Notes under the pieces: model-generated
The model's database searches: none
What the model was told of the DNA's origin: nothing
Seen by the model: only the letters and a program-made list of their open reading frames with translations
Shown here: positions 1 to 11,555 of the stretch, in pieces
How the letters are laid out: every line of letters starts with the position of its first letter
Numbering within the stretch: the stretch's first letter is position 1
NCBI RefSeq assembly: GCF_004664715.2
Contig: NC_051072.1
Span: forward strand, 46,174,142 to 46,238,141
Reading direction: 5' to 3'
Origin: Peromyscus leucopus
Taxonomy: Eukaryota; Chordata; Mammalia; Rodentia; Cricetidae
DNA length: 64,000 nucleotides
Position numbers and translations under genes: made by a program

Positions 1-886
1 CTGTACAGGCAGAAATGCCCAGTCAAGGCCTCTGGTGTCTTATTTCACATACATGGCATCTCCTAAAGGCTCTCAGGCCTCTTCCAGAAACATACTAACC
101 CCATCACCAGAAGCAGAGTCCTCATGATCTAATTATTTTCCAAATACCATTACCTTGGGGGTTAGGTTTCAGTTTCTGAGTCTTGGAGAATAGAAATACT
201 CAAAAACAGAGGTTTGCTTCTGAAATGGAGTAGAGATGGCATTTGGGGATATGAGCTGATTTGCTCTCAGCATGTATCTGGCCTTCCTTATCCTTGAAGA
301 GACACTATTCTTTGAAGCTGCTGTGTAAAGGGGAGCACTTGTAACCACAGTCATTCTCTTATGGCTAAGTTTCTCAATGGAAATGTGTTAATAAGTACTA
401 GCTCAGTAACATTGCAAAAAGCAGCTGGTAATTGATCCTTGTTTCCTGCCATGTGTATTTAGAGAATCACGTTAGATTGTTTAGTATAAGATTTGGAGAA
501 GAGTACATCTCATTGTACAACACATAGTCTGCTCTTGTGAAGATACACTATAAATTCATGCATCTATAAATGATTTATTTCACTGAAATAATTTAAAGAC
601 ACCACAACCAGCAAACTCTGTGTAGAAAAACCAAAAATTCTCACTTTTAGAGTATTGATTGAAACATTAAACAAGAAAAACCCTGTTGATGTTCCCTCAG
701 TAGGCTTGAGTCTCACATCCAAGCTAGTTACCGATACAAGCTTTTTTGATATGCATTGTTCTTTTCCCATTAAAAACAAGGGATTTGTTTCAGGATCGCT
801 CTTTGTTCTCCTGAGTGTGGTGGGGCTCCCCATGGGGAGGGTGGCTGTGCCCTGGATGCCCTTTGACGCTGGCTTCTTTGTGGCAG
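1..886 (+). other. MAST4: MAST4 intron (3' part), no feature recognised
   Basis: This stretch precedes the first visible MAST4 exon. An open frame is continuous with the exon from 655, but it runs through a good polypyrimidine/CAG acceptor, so 655-886 is read as intron. No repeat or RNA gene was recognised. Confidence 0.6.
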
Positions 887-1116
887 ATATGTTTGCTGTG
901 TCTCCATTGGGAAGTCCAATGTCCCCACACTCCCTGTCCTCCGACCCCTCCTCCTCACGGGATTCCTCTCCCAGCCGAGACTCTTCAGCAGCCTCTGCCA
1001 GCCCCCACCAGCCCATTGTGATCCACAGTTCAGGGAAGAACTATGGATTTACCATCCGCGCCATCCGTGTGTACGTGGGAGACAGCGACATCTACACCGT
1101 GCACCACATCGTCTGG
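887..1116 (+). CDS. MAST4: MAST4 coding exon: serine-rich linker and start of PDZ domain
   Basis: This internal exon is bounded by a polypyrimidine/CAG acceptor (ends at 886) and a GTGAG donor at 1117. The first two bases complete a codon begun in an upstream exon outside the window. The product starts with a Ser/Pro-rich linker ([18 protein letters not shown]) and enters the PDZ domain at about 1010 with [18 protein letters not shown], ending in [10 protein letters not shown]. This is characteristic of the MAST kinase family, in which the PDZ domain lies C-terminal to the AGC-type kinase domain and binds partners such as PTEN. The exon ends in phase 0. The assignment to MAST4 rather than MAST1-3 rests on the very long tail exon downstream and the CD180 neighbour. 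Confidence 0.95.
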
Positions 1117-1295
1117 GTGAGAGCAAAGCTTCGTTCTTGCCAGTTTGCCTTTCCAACCGGGCCTAGAGTGTGCAACTATTGACCAAAGCATAGTGGATGC
1201 TGACGTGTTTCCTGTTTCTGTGGCCTGTGGGACCCATTGTCTTTTCCTTTTAGCATTCTTTTCTCTATTTCTATCTTTTCTTTTTCTTTCTTTTT

Positions 1296-1418
1296 GCCTT
1301 TTCAAGACAAGATTCCTTTGTGTAACAGCCCTGGATGTCCTGGAACTCACTCTGTAGACCAGGCTGGCCTCGAACTCACAGTGCTGGGATTAAAGTTGTG
1401 CACCACCACCACCCGGCT
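1296..1418 (-). mobile_element. B1 SINE
   Basis: The + strand carries the reverse of a B1: gapped AAGACAAGATT, then GTAGACCAGGCTGGCCTCGA, GTGCTGGGATTAAAG and CCACCCGGCT at the head. It lies in a MAST4 intron and is diverged. Confidence 0.85.
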
Positions 1419-1575
1419 CTTTTCTTTATTTCTGTGGTAGAATTAGGAATGTCCCCAACTAGTCAATTTTGCTAACTCTGCCCACTTTCTGTGATTGCCT
1501 GCCTGCCTATTCTTATGTACCAATCTGGTGAACATAAAAACAATCTTCTTCATATCCCTTTATTGTCCTTTTAAA

Positions 1576-1735
1576 AAGGGGGTTTATTCTATTTTTAATT
1601 ACATGTATGTCTGAGTGCAAATGCCCACAGAGGCCAGAGGCACTTGTGAACCATCTACCATGGGTTCTGGGAGAACTGAATTCAGATCCCCTCCAAGTGT
1701 GGTACCCTTAACTGTGGGGCTATCTCTCCAGCCCC
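1576..1735 (-). mobile_element. B2/B3 SINE
   Basis: The reverse-orientation B2 signature GGCTATCTCTCCAGCCCC marks the 5' head at 1735. The body has GGGTTCTGGGAGAACTGAAT and an AT-rich 3' end near 1580. It lies in a MAST4 intron. Confidence 0.8.
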
Positions 1736-1976
1736 TGTCCTTTACATTTCTTTTTTTCTTTTCTTTTCTTTTTTCTAGCTTTGTTTTCCAAAATATCACA
1801 TTCTTGCTCACATGGGAGTTATCCTGTTTTAGAACAGTATTGGAACAGGGGCCATGCCTTTTTGAATTCCTGTTAGGAGCGTGGGATCATTCACAAGGTG
1901 ACAGACTATCCTGACAGAAGAAACAGTAGTTGTCGTGTGTTTGCTCACAAATATGCACTCTCCTCTTGGACTGTAG

Positions 1977-2099
1977 AATGTAGAAGAAGGGAGTCCGGCC
2001 TGCCACGCGGGACTAAAGGCTGGGGATCTGATCACACACATCAACGGAGAGCCGGTCCATGGACTCGTCCACACCGAAGTCATCGAGCTGCTGTTGAAG
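1977..2099 (+). CDS. MAST4: MAST4 coding exon: core of the PDZ domain
   Basis: The exon has 123 bases (41 codons), phase 0 at both ends, an acceptor CTGTAG before 1977 and a donor GTACC at 2100. The translation begins [20 protein letters not shown] and continues [21 protein letters not shown]. This is the central beta/alpha part of a PDZ domain, with the GLKAGDLIT and INGEPV blocks typical of MAST kinases. It joins directly to the preceding ...HHIVW. No frameshift or stop is present. The domain is a protein-protein interaction module, expected to recruit C-terminal peptide ligands. Confidence 0.96.
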
Positions 2100-3925
2100 G
2101 TACCGTTTTTCCTGTGTCCTGGTCATGGAGAGGCTGTAGGTAACCCCCGGGAATCGGCACCGTGAGGTCAGGTTCTCTGTGGCATGGCCCTGCTGTCAGT
2201 GTCACCAGTGGAAGCGACGAAGTACCCGGAAGTCCGATAGGAGCCAAAGCCGTTATGAGCTCTCTGGTTTCATGCTGTGAAAAGGTGCCCTTGAACCTGC
2301 ACTCTGAGTACCTCTCTTTGCTTCTCACTACCCGTCTTTCCAGTCTTACACGAATTCTCTTTGTTTATGGTCACCGAGGAGATTCCATGGGGGACCCACC
2401 CGTCCTGAGGGTGAACCTCAGAAGGTGTTAGTCTGGTACAGGAGGAAATGGTGCTGTCTGACCGGGAAGGCAGCTCTGAAGGTTTTGTTTAGGAGCTGGC
2501 ACTCCTTTTAAAGACAGAACTTTCGATGTATTTACATGCGCTCTAAATGATAAGTAGAAGAATGGCCCTAGCAGTTTCGAGGCTCTTCCCCGTCTCATGC
2601 ACATGTCTAAGTTCAGTTTCCGTGGGGGTCAGTTCTTAACGTAAAAGGAGCATCGAATGGAGCCTGTGGCATCAGGTCCCAGAGAGCAGGAATAGAAACA
2701 GAGAGTGGTGTGCACATTCATCCTCCGCAGCGGTCTTCTGAGAGTCTTGATTCGTGACCCGCTAACTCCGGAATGCAAAGTCAAAGATATAAAATTAGCT
2801 GAACTTGAATTTGATTTTTAAATTTGCTCAGGAAAAGGCTGCTTTATCTGAGATGAGAATCATAGTCCCTTCCTTACACATTTTTTGGGGGGCAACCTCA
2901 TACTTTGTGACCAGCCGGAGAGATTTGAGCGTCAAAAAACCCATTAGGGACATAGAGGATGAATATGTACAACTGTAAACCCCTATGCGTGGTTTAAATA
3001 ACATTTGAGGCCTCATAAATATTGTTGATACAGGGACGAAGGGATGTTCTTTGCTCTCAGAGAGTACAAGACATGTATATGAGAAAAACAACTGAATTAT
3101 CCCAGGCTGGGGCGTAGAGAGGAGCATTGTGATTCTGGAGAGAACATTCTAGGAGTGAGGAGAGGCGTGCCAGGGGAGAAACACTGATGTGGACCGTGAA
3201 GGCAGAAGAGTGGGTGTGCAAGACTTTCACAGACAGACGCATTCAATGCCTTCCCTCCTCCTCCCTTCCCTGTCAGCCGGCTCCAGGCTCCAGAAGCAAT
3301 AGTCTCTGCATCCTAAGGTCCAGGGCGAGCTAGTAGATAGAGGTCTGTTAGTGCTCTTGCTTAACCCGCGGTACTAATTAAAAAATTGGCCTTGGGTGTA
3401 GGGGTCAGTAAGTTTATAGTTAAAAGGAGGATGCTGCGGTTCATTTTATGTCCAAACGTGCCCACGGGAAGACAGGACCACATAGCTACTTCTGGTCCAA
3501 GTATTTCAGTTCGATGCAACAATCCATCCTTTTAAGTTCTCCAGTCAGGGCAGGATAACATTCCCAGTTAAGTCCCACGGAACTGCTGACTTCGAGATCC
3601 GGGTTGTGCAAGCCACCTGAAGCTGTCTTGGACCACCTAGGACACAGGCAAGAGGAAGCACGGGTCTCAGTAGTCTCTTCACCCACAGTCTTTGATCCTG
3701 TGGTCCCATCTTGTGATGAGAGCCTGGAATGACGGTCAAGCGTTTGTCTCCTAGATCCAGAGTATGAGTCTTTCAGTTTTGTGGAGACTGTTGAGAGCGG
3801 CCGATGAAGCAGCTTACTACCTCCAGGGTTCTTTGGCCCTGGAGAATAATTCTCTCAGTTGCCATCCCATCCAATGGGTGCCTGAGAGCAGTGATTTTTT
3901 TTTTTTTAAGCAAAAGGAATTTAAA
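2100..3925 (+). other. MAST4: MAST4 intron, unremarkable
   Basis: This is the first part of the 8.45 kb intron. No coding frame, RNA gene or clear repeat was recognised apart from a short T-run at 3896-3908. Confidence 0.5.
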
Positions 3926-4300
3926 TTAGTTTGCTTTCCTATTGCTGTGATAAAGACCATGATCAAAAGCTACTTGGGGGTGAAAGGGTTTCTTTCAGCT
4001 TAGAGAGCTTACAGTCCATCGTGAGGAGATGTAAAGGCAGGAACCTGGAAGCAGGGCCTGCAGCTGAGGCCCCGGAGGAACACTGCTCACTGACTTGCAC
4101 TTCAGGGCTTCCTTGGCCTTCATTTGTTTATACCCCAAGACCCTCTGCCCACGGGGGGTACTGCCCCACCAGGTTCTGCTCCCCATCATCATTCAGTGAC
4201 CAAGAAAATCTCCCACACACCAATCTGATGGGGGCATTTCCTCAGTTGAGGGTTCCTCTTCTTAGATTGCCCTAGTTTTTGTCAAATTGATAAGGAGACA
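3926..4300 (+). repeat. Rodent interspersed repeat (class not resolved)
   Basis: The sequence begins with CTATTGCTGTGATAAAGACC and ends near CAAATTGATAAGGAGAC. This matches a very common rodent medium-repetitive repeat whose copies start with CTATTGCTGTGA-type sequence and end with a CAAGTTGACA-type motif. A cousin with a similar head lies at 25985-26325. The family name is not claimed. Confidence 0.6.
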
Positions 4301-4378
4301 AATCAACCAGCATATAATAAACACACAAATATACACACCTTGCATTCTTCATAACAGTAGTATGCTATGTGCAAAATA

Positions 4379-4713
4379 ACTTTTTTTTTTCAGAGAGAAG
4401 GTACCAAGTCTTTATTAGAAACCTGCCTGCCCACCTCCCTTACTGTAGATGGTAGATACACTCTGTGTCAGGGTAGGCTGGCAGATTCAGCTGGTACTTC
4501 TTTTCTAGAGCAGGTGGTACAAAACGACCCCCCAGGTAATGATATCGTCCAGTAAACTGGGCTGCAGACTTCTGGGGTGCTGTCAGTGAGATGAGTAAGT
4601 CTGGTTGGATTCCTCCCGGGTTTCCCTTCTCTATATCCCATCCTGAGGGAATGCCGATGTTACCAGTGGGCACGGTAAGTCCACTCAGGACGCTCAGAAT
4701 GCTGTGTTTATTT
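4379..4713 (-). pseudogene. NAXE: NAXE (APOA1BP) processed pseudogene, 5'-truncated
   Basis: On the - strand, 4713 to 4440 encodes the C-terminal part of NAD(P)HX epimerase: [12 protein letters not shown], then [20 protein letters not shown], then [20 protein letters not shown] and [20 protein letters not shown], ending at a natural TAA (4442-4440). A short 3' UTR with AATAAA follows, then an A-run (T-run on the + strand at 4379-4390). There are no introns, only about 90 codons remain, and it lies inside a MAST4 intron on the opposite strand. These are marks of an L1-mediated retrocopy. The active enzyme repairs hydrated NAD(P)H. This fragment lacks the N-terminal two-thirds and cannot encode it. 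Some substitutions relative to the family consensus are visible (a GNI variant before IPSGWD). Confidence 0.9.
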
Positions 4714-6009
4714 CACAGCATACAGATGTTTATGGAAGAAGAAAAAAATAAGCTGAATTGATTTTGTATCTTAAGATGATTCTGAATTTCCAAATCTCTC
4801 TTCTTGCTTCTGTGAAATTGGATATGTAGCCCCTCCACCAAAGGATTTTGGAAATGTCTTTACCAAATCAGCTGGTCCCCTGTGTGAAATTTTACCTCAC
4901 CTAGTGTCTGTGGTCACCTTCTGTAACCTACAGCTCCATCACTGGGTACAGTCACTGTGGACCACTGAAGGAACGCAAGCATGCTGGAGTGTACCATGCC
5001 TTGGCATCCTCTGAAGCCATAGCATGCTCTGTCACCCATCCAGGCAGTAGAGCCTGCCTCTGTTCATAAAGGAAGCACTCAAGAGCAGTAACTAGTGTAA
5101 TGAAACAAAGAGGATACAAGGGATTTAATTACCGTCCCAGTGAACTGTGTAATCATGCAGCTTTCTTCCAAATTTAACCAGCAATTCTTGAACAAAGAGC
5201 GTGAAGTGACTAGTCTCGGCAGTGGGCTTCAACGGGCAATGGCTGGCTTCACGTCAGGGTGGCAGCTCTGTTGGATTCTTGGCTGCCATTTCCATGATCC
5301 TTTATACGTACTAAGTATTTACAGCATCTTGTGGCAGCCTTATGGAAAGATCACTCATAGGGCTGTGTAGAATCACAAGAACTATGTATATTTTTGCAGA
5401 GGACACAGAAAGCATTTTCTACATTCCACCGCGGCACGTTTGGTCTCATTTTCTCTTACAGGTTCAAAGGAGACCTACTGTGGAAGCTCCAGCGTACATG
5501 TATGGGGGAGGCTGGTCCAACAGCCATCAGCAGAGTAGACTGATGGGGTAGGATAGGTGGATGATCATGGCCTCTGCTCAGTTCCCTTTTACCTCCCCTT
5601 CCAGAAGAGCTCGATCACAGGATAGCTTCAATCTTTCTGGAAGAAGGTCATGGTCTTGCTTTACCCTCCAGTCATAGATGGAGACCACACTGTCCTAGTT
5701 CCAGCCCTTGCTCAAAGGATAACATGTCAGGCTTACCCTCTGCAATTAGGAAACGTGGCATTCGGCCAGATTGCTTTGTTTAAATTCCTGATGCATCGGA
5801 GAATCTCTAGGTAGGCCTTGCCACCATGTGGTTCAGTAACTTCCTTTCCAGGAACTCTAGGGAGCTCCTCAATTATGGAGTCTGGACAACCAAATAGCAT
5901 GACCATCATCCTCCCGTATTTGTTAAGACGCTGATAGATCCAGAGCTTTGGGCTAAAGAATGAGTCATGTGAAAACAGAAGCAACACAGGAAAATAGGTA
6001 ACAGGGAGC
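4714..6009 (+). other. MAST4: MAST4 intron, no feature recognised
   Basis: Apparently single-copy intronic sequence. No coding frame with family resemblance, RNA gene or repeat was recognised. Confidence 0.45.
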
Positions 6010-6440
6010 TGAGGTTATAGTTCAGTTGGTAAAGTACTTCCCTTGGGAGCATGGGGACTCGAGTTTGAGCCTCTAGAACAGTGGTTCTCAACCTCCCCTA
6101 ATGATGCCACTCTCCGACCATAAAATTATTCCGTTGCCACTCCATAACTGGAATTTTGCTACTGTTAGGAATATGAATGTAACTATCTGATATGCAAGGT
6201 ATCTGTGACCCCCAAATGGGTCACGACCCACAGGTTGAGAACCATTGATCTGGAGCCATGGGGTGGGGGGAACATCTGGGTACAGTGGCACTTGTGATCT
6301 CACCACTGGGGAAGCAGAGACAGAAAGAGCTCTGGTTTTGGGGGCCAGCCAGGTTAGCCTTGTTAGTGAATTTCCAGATCTTGTATCAAAAAACAAGGTA
6401 GACAGTAGCTGAGAAAAGCCATCCAAGGTGTTTTCTGACC
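6010..6440 (+). mobile_element. B4-type (ID + B1-like) SINE split by a URR1 insertion
   Basis: 6010-6078 reads as an ID-like head (GTTCAGTTGGTAAAGTACTT). 6256-6440 reads as a B1-like body (AAGCAGAGACAGAAAG, GCCAGCCAGG). They are separated by a hAT-type element at 6079-6247. The order and orientation fit one B4-like SINE interrupted by the DNA transposon. Confidence 0.55.
6079..6247. mobile_element. URR1-type hAT/Charlie non-autonomous DNA transposon
   Basis: Terminal inverted repeats CAGTGGTTCTCAACCT and AGGTTGAGAACCATTG bound 169 bases whose interior (CATAAAATTATTCCGTTG) matches the rodent URR1 family. Flanking 8-mers CTCTAGAA and ATCTGGAG are a decayed target duplication. Confidence 0.85.
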
Positions 6441-6447
6441 TTACATG

Positions 6448-6450
<3 letters not shown>

Positions 6451-6500
<50 letters not shown>
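6451..6500. repeat. (CA)n microsatellite
   Basis: About 25 CA units are followed by CGCGCG. Confidence 0.98.
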
Positions 6501-6501
<1 letters not shown>

Positions 6502-6559
6502 GCGATCCTGCGCAGCATTAGCACACATACAACATACATAGCTAATGAAGCACGAGTAC

Positions 6560-6770
6560 CTGGCCCCCAACCAGGCTCTGCTGTTTTAGACACACTCATG
6601 TCATCCTTGTTTATTCTCTGAGGTAGATGCCATAAAAAGAAGTGTCCCCGTTTTCCAGACACAAAAACCAAAGTAGAGAGACATGAACAAGGCAGCCACG
6701 CCCATCTGCTCGGAGGACGGGTTCTATCCAGGCAGTGTGATTCAGGGGCTGTGCTTTCAGCGTCTACCAC
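6560..6770 (-). mobile_element. MIR SINE (ancient)
   Basis: The reverse-orientation MIR pattern CCCGTTTTCCAGACACAAAA...AGAGAGACATGAACAAGGCA, then a degraded GGTTCTATCCAGG, resembles MIR-derived sequence. It is strongly diverged. Confidence 0.45.
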
Positions 6771-8285
6771 ACACGGCTCCAACACATGCATCTAATTACC
6801 AGTCCCTCACAGCCTAATGCTCACAGCGGGAAGCAGTGGCAACACCAGCCTTGAATCAAAGCAGGAAACATAAGGAACAGACTGTAAACATGGCAGAAGC
6901 TCAGGAGAAAGAAAGATGGCTCTCTACCGGCATGCACGGGAAGAGCACGTGAGAACTGGGAGGTCAATCTGTGCAGGCCTTGAAAGACGGTCAGAGATTT
7001 AGTGCATGGACAAGTAGATTAAGGATAGTCCAGACTCCATGAGTAGACGTGCAGATGTGAAGTGGGTGGGTGGGTGGATCTCAAGTCTTCAGGACACAGC
7101 CTAGTGGGTTGAAGCCTTGGTTCATAGGGATGAGGTGTGCGAGCAGGCTGGACCTAGGATGGAAGAGGAGAGTCAGGGCCCCAGACACAAAGGATGCTGC
7201 AGGAAGATCCTGCCCCCCCAGCTGAGCTTTACCAAGAACCTCAGACAGAAACAATGGTCCTCAGTGAATTACCCTAAGGCCAATGAGTAAACTGACAAAG
7301 CCCGACGGAGACCTTGATAGCCTGACTTCAGCTACTGTACTCAGTTCAGCCAACTTCAAATCACTTCCCTCCCACTGGGCACTATGTGCAAAAAGAGTTT
7401 CAGGCAAAAGTGAATTAACTGGGCATGTAGCAGTTTGCTTGCTTGCTTTCTGTTGTTGTTGTTACTGGTTTTTCAAAGCTTTCACTGTCTCTAAGAGGTT
7501 CCTCATTCATCAGGTTGCAGTAACTCCTGCAGCTCTTGCTGTAGCTAGGTGGATCCACCAGGTGGCAGGCTTCACAAATAGCACCCAATTTTTTTTTCCC
7601 ATTTACCATTTCTCCTGATGTTTTTAATATTTGCATGGTATATCTTGTGTATTTCTTATGAGAGGGGCCGTCTGTGCTGTATGCACATCAGTCAAATGGA
7701 TTGCTTTTTGAAAAGTCATATGTGGGAACAAAAAGTAGGTTTAGTCTTGTCAAAGAGGTATTTATTCAGACCCTTGCAATGTGCTGAGTCAGCAAGCCGT
7801 GCATATCTCTCTCTATTTTCTATTCATAAACATTCATATTCATCTTATACAATTTCATCATGCTTCTGTCTCCATTTCTCAGTGATCTAGTACTCTGAGC
7901 ATGCCCCGCATGTCATGTGACTGTTTTGCCGACCACCACTAGGAAGAACACAAGCCATGCTCTGTGCCAGACACTGGAGAGGTGGAGAGGACCAGGCACC
8001 TGCTGCCCTCATGGAGCAGGGTGGGAAGGAGGAGCACTTGGGAATGAGGGACAGAGTAGCCAGGCTTTGACTGTTCCACTTACCATGATGACGCTGAGAA
8101 CAAGAATCTCGGGGTCCTTGGAACTGTTGTCATTATCTACTATCCCAGGGTGACAGTCCTTTCTCACCTGGTGAGTGGTGACCCAACCCTTGGGTATAAA
8201 AATAGAGATAAGCGGAAATGGCTTAAAACCTAAATTGTGTTTTTAAAACACCAGATGGCATTGTTAGACTCTTACAAAGATATGA
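6771..8285 (+). other. MAST4: MAST4 intron, no strong feature
   Basis: A (GGGT)n stretch lies near 7062-7076. Around 7955-8020 there is a weak resemblance to an old MIR/L2 sequence (TCTGTGCCAGACACTGG). No coding or RNA gene was recognised. Confidence 0.4.
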
Positions 8286-8393
8286 AAGTCCCAGCCCCCT
8301 GGAGGTTGAAGAGAAAGGACCGCCACAAGTTTGAGGCCTACTTGGGCTACACTTTGAGTTCTTGGCCAGCCTGGACTACAGTGTGAGACTCCA

Positions 8394-8426
<33 letters not shown>
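8286..8426 (+). mobile_element. B1-like SINE with long A-tail
   Basis: A diverged B1 body (GAGTTCTTGGCCAGCCTGGA, ACAGTGTGAGACTCC) is followed by a tail of about 29 A at 8398-8426. Confidence 0.7.
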
Positions 8427-8430
<4 letters not shown>

Positions 8431-8873
8431 ATACTGAAATGCACTTGAATACAGGCCCAGTGGCTCATGGGTAAGACAGCCCTAGTGACCCTAACACCTA
8501 ACACCAGTGAAAGATGCTTCCCAGCTGCTTTGCTTCCCTTTCATCCATCATGAAAGTCTGATGTCATCATAGGTTCATTCAGTAAACCTCCTTCCAAAAA
8601 TCTCCAATAGTAAATTTTCCATTTCAAAAACTAGAAGGCCAATCTCTGCCATTAAAGTAAATGTAAACTTTGAAAAGTTTTGCATTTGCATGTAAGACAC
8701 ATAACATCTTTCTGTGGGAATTCAAACTCCATCTGCCTAAAATATTTTCTGCAAATCTATTATTAGGTGTGAGATTATATTTCTAAAATGATATGTAAAG
8801 AACTATGAAGGCAATAATAAAATGCCATCTTTTCAATACTAGACTGAAGCATGAACAAAGCGGTCTTGTAAGG

Positions 8874-9070
8874 CAATGGTTCTCAACCTGTGGGTTGCAA
8901 CCCCCAGGGTCACCTGGCCCTTTCACAGGGTCACATATCAGATATTTACATTATGATTCATAACAGTAGCAAAATTACAGTTATGAAGTAATAATTTTAT
9001 GGCTGGGGGTCACCATGATATGAGGGACTGTATTAAAAGGTCAAAACATTAGGAAGGTTGAGAACCACTG
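8874..9070. mobile_element. URR1-type hAT/Charlie DNA transposon
   Basis: The left terminus is CAATGGTTCTCAACCTGTGG and the right terminus is GGTTGAGAACCACTG. The interior has TTACAGTTATGAAGTAATAA and GGCTGGGGGTCACC. Flanks TTGTAAGG and CCCTAAGG share 5 of 8 bases, consistent with an old 8-bp duplication. It is inverted relative to the copy at 6079. Confidence 0.88.
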
Positions 9071-9304
9071 CCCTAAGGAAATATAAATAACTAATGGACC
9101 ATCAACTCATAGAACTAAAAACCAGGAAAGACTAACAGTGGGGAGATACCAGCAGGCAACCGATACCAAGCATGTCCTTGGAGAATATTTAACGATGAGA
9201 GGTTTTCAGACATGTGAACTGGAAAAGAGAAAGCTACAAATCTAACATGAAAATAGTTTATAAGATGTGCATAGATTTATTATGCCCAAAGATAGACTAG
9301 GATG

Positions 9305-9400
9305 GGCTAAGAATGACAGCTTTGTAGTTTAATGACAGAGTGCTTATTCTGCATGCACCGAGGCCCTAGGTCTGATTCCCGCCCTTCCTCCTCAAAAACA
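9305..9400 (+). mobile_element. ID-like SINE
   Basis: TTTAATGACAGAGTGCTTAT followed by CCTAGGTCTGATTCCCG resembles the tRNA-derived ID head and B-box region, followed by an A-rich end. Confidence 0.55.
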
Positions 9401-10139
9401 ATTAAAACCCAGCATGAAATAGATTGAAATATTACCAATGGTAGCTCAGTGGAGATTTCAGTGTTTTCTTTTAATTTTCGCTTTATCGTTTTCTTCCTAT
9501 AATAGCACAGGATATTTCCCAATCAGGGGGAAAGATGGTAGATTCTCGGTGAAGCAGAGATTTGCTTTCCCAGTCTCCTATTCCCACAGCACTTGTCGTC
9601 TTCCTGTGCTTTGGTATGGCTTAGAGCTTAGCATTCAGCATCTTCCTGGCAAGGACCTGTAGAAAAGCCCTTGTTCTTAGATTACTTCTCCCTTCAAGTT
9701 TATCACAGCCACCTCTGACTTTGAAATAATGTGGTTGTCCTCTGGCTATGGTGACATTCAAGGAGAGACTGTAGGAGCCAGAGCCTCTGCCCACCAGACC
9801 TATGCCTAGCTTTAGACTCTGTGCTCACCTTCATCCCTCCCTAGCAAGCCCCATCCCAAGATGAAGAGAAAGGACACAGAGACCCGCCAGGAATCATGTC
9901 GCTGCGCCTGCCCTGGTTAAAGAGAGCCTTCCCCATGGCCTGGCACATACTTCCCCGCTCTGCAAGCTGCCAGGCTTTATGACAATAAGAAAAGGAACCT
10001 TCGAACATCATTACAAATAAAAGTCTCATTCAGTTTTGTCGCCCTATGATTTCTAGGTCAAAGAAAAACATGAAATAGAGAAAGGAGGAAAATATATCAA
10101 GCAAGACCAGACAGCTACTGGGCACATTGCTATTTAATA

Positions 10140-10325
10140 CATATGGATGAAGATAGCTGTTATTTATAGAGCCCTTTCCATGTGTCACACTCGGTGGTAA
10201 AGGCTTTGCAAACTCTCACTGACTCCTCTGCTGAGCTCCAGGAGGTGGCGGGTTCTGCTGGTAGCTAGTACAGTGTAGGGCAAGCAGCCGGCTAATATTT
10301 GGAGCTTGGATTTGACTTGGATATG
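10140..10325 (-). mobile_element. MIR SINE (ancient), probable
   Basis: The pattern TTATTTATAGAGCCCTTTCC...TGTGTCACACTCGGTGG...GCTTTGCAAACTCTCACTGA matches the reverse orientation of MIR elements, diverged. Confidence 0.45.
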
Positions 10326-10550
10326 TGGACTATGTGGACTCCCACCACAGCCCACTCACTAAAGAGACTTGTCACTTTGCCTTCCACCCCATTTGGGTTG
10401 TCAGGACTTTGCTGACTGTGACATTACTTGACAGTGGAAGGCCCTGTTACATGACGCACTTGTCTTGTTACTTGTCTTTGAATCTTTTAGTTCTGATCTT
10501 GCTTCTTCACAGTACTTCTTTTTAATACCGCCTCATCTCTTTATTTCTAG

Positions 10551-10687
10551 AGTGGGAATAAGGTGTCAATCACCACCACCCCGTTTGAAAACACGTCCAT
10601 CAAAACAGGACCAGCCAGAAGGAACAGTTACAAGAGCCGGATGGTGAGAAGGAGCAAGAAGTCAAAGAAGAAGGAAAGTCTAGAAAG
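10551..10687 (+). CDS. MAST4: MAST4 coding exon: end of PDZ domain and basic segment
   Basis: The exon starts in phase 0 after TTTCTAG and ends with two bases of a codon before GTAAGT at 10688. It encodes [20 protein letters not shown], then a strongly basic run ([20 protein letters not shown], then KESLER). The first part closes the PDZ domain. The Arg/Lys-rich stretch with RRNSY and RRSKKSKKK is conserved in MAST proteins and could be a phosphorylation or membrane/cytoskeleton contact region, which is inference. The preceding intron is 8.45 kb and repeat-rich. Confidence 0.96.
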
Positions 10688-10996
10688 GTAAGTTGGGTCA
10701 GCCTTCTTGAAAGGTTCATAGCCACCTGTGCTGGATAAACCGTATTCCTTACCAAGTATGTATGAGAAAGGCGCAGTTCTCTATGAGAAATGTTGGACCA
10801 CAGTTCACAGTAGACATTGAAGTTTAATGCATTCCATGTATAGCAGAGAGAATTCCTGGCTCTCACTGTAAAAAGTTTGATGTTTTCTTTAGCATGTGTG
10901 GACACCATGAAAAGTCCTTTCCTGCTTGTACTAGTCAGGGGTCTCTAGACTCTAGGCTAATAGAACTTACAGAATGAACCTAGAAAGGGGATTTAT

Positions 10997-11160
10997 GCCA
11001 GGCGGTGGTGGCGCACGCCTTTAATCCCAGCACTCGGGAGGCAGAGACAGGCGGATCTCTGTGAGTTCGAGGCCAGCCTGGTCTCCAAAGCGAGTTCCAG
11101 GAAAGGCGCAAAGCTACACAGAGAAACCCTGTCTCGAAAAAACCAAAAAAAAAAAAAAAA
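10997..11160 (+). mobile_element. B1 SINE, little diverged
   Basis: A full-length B1 (GCCAGGCGGTGGTGGCGCAC, CTTTAATCCCAGCACTCGGG, AGGCGCAAAGCTACACAGAG) with an A-tail. It carries the cricetid/murid extension GAGTTCCAGGAAAGGCGCAA. Confidence 0.95.
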
Positions 11161-11492
11161 GGGGGGGGTAATTTATTAGAATGTCTTGCAGACTGCAGTC
11201 CAGCTAATCCAACAATGGGTGGCTGTGATTGGAAGTCTAAGAATCCAGTGTTTCCTCAGTCCACAAGGCTGGAAATTTGCTCAGCTGGTCTTCAGTATAT
11301 GCTGGAATCCAGAAGAACTAGGCTCTAATGTCAGTGAAGGAAAGGACGTGCTAGCAAGGCGAGGACAAGCAGGCAAAGAGCAAAAGCTTCCTTCTTCCGT
11401 GTCCTTCTGTAGGCTTCCAGCAGGTGGTGTGGCCCAGATTAAAGGCCTGTGTTCCTAACCCAAAGATCCAGATTAGAAATGGATTCAAATTA

Positions 11493-11555
11493 AGAAAGAA
11501 AGAAAAAGAAAGAAAGGAAGAAAGGAAGGAAGGAAGAAAGGAAGGAAGGAAGGAA
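11493..11555. repeat. (GAAA)n/(GGAA)n microsatellite
   Basis: Alternating AAAGAA and GGAA units about 63 bases long, all purine on the + strand. Confidence 0.95.

Noticed and set aside
655..886. Open reading frame continuous with the first MAST4 exon on its 5' side
   Set aside because: A good polypyrimidine tract and CAG acceptor end at 886, and the sequence before it lacks the Ser/Pro character of the MAST linker. It is read as intron.
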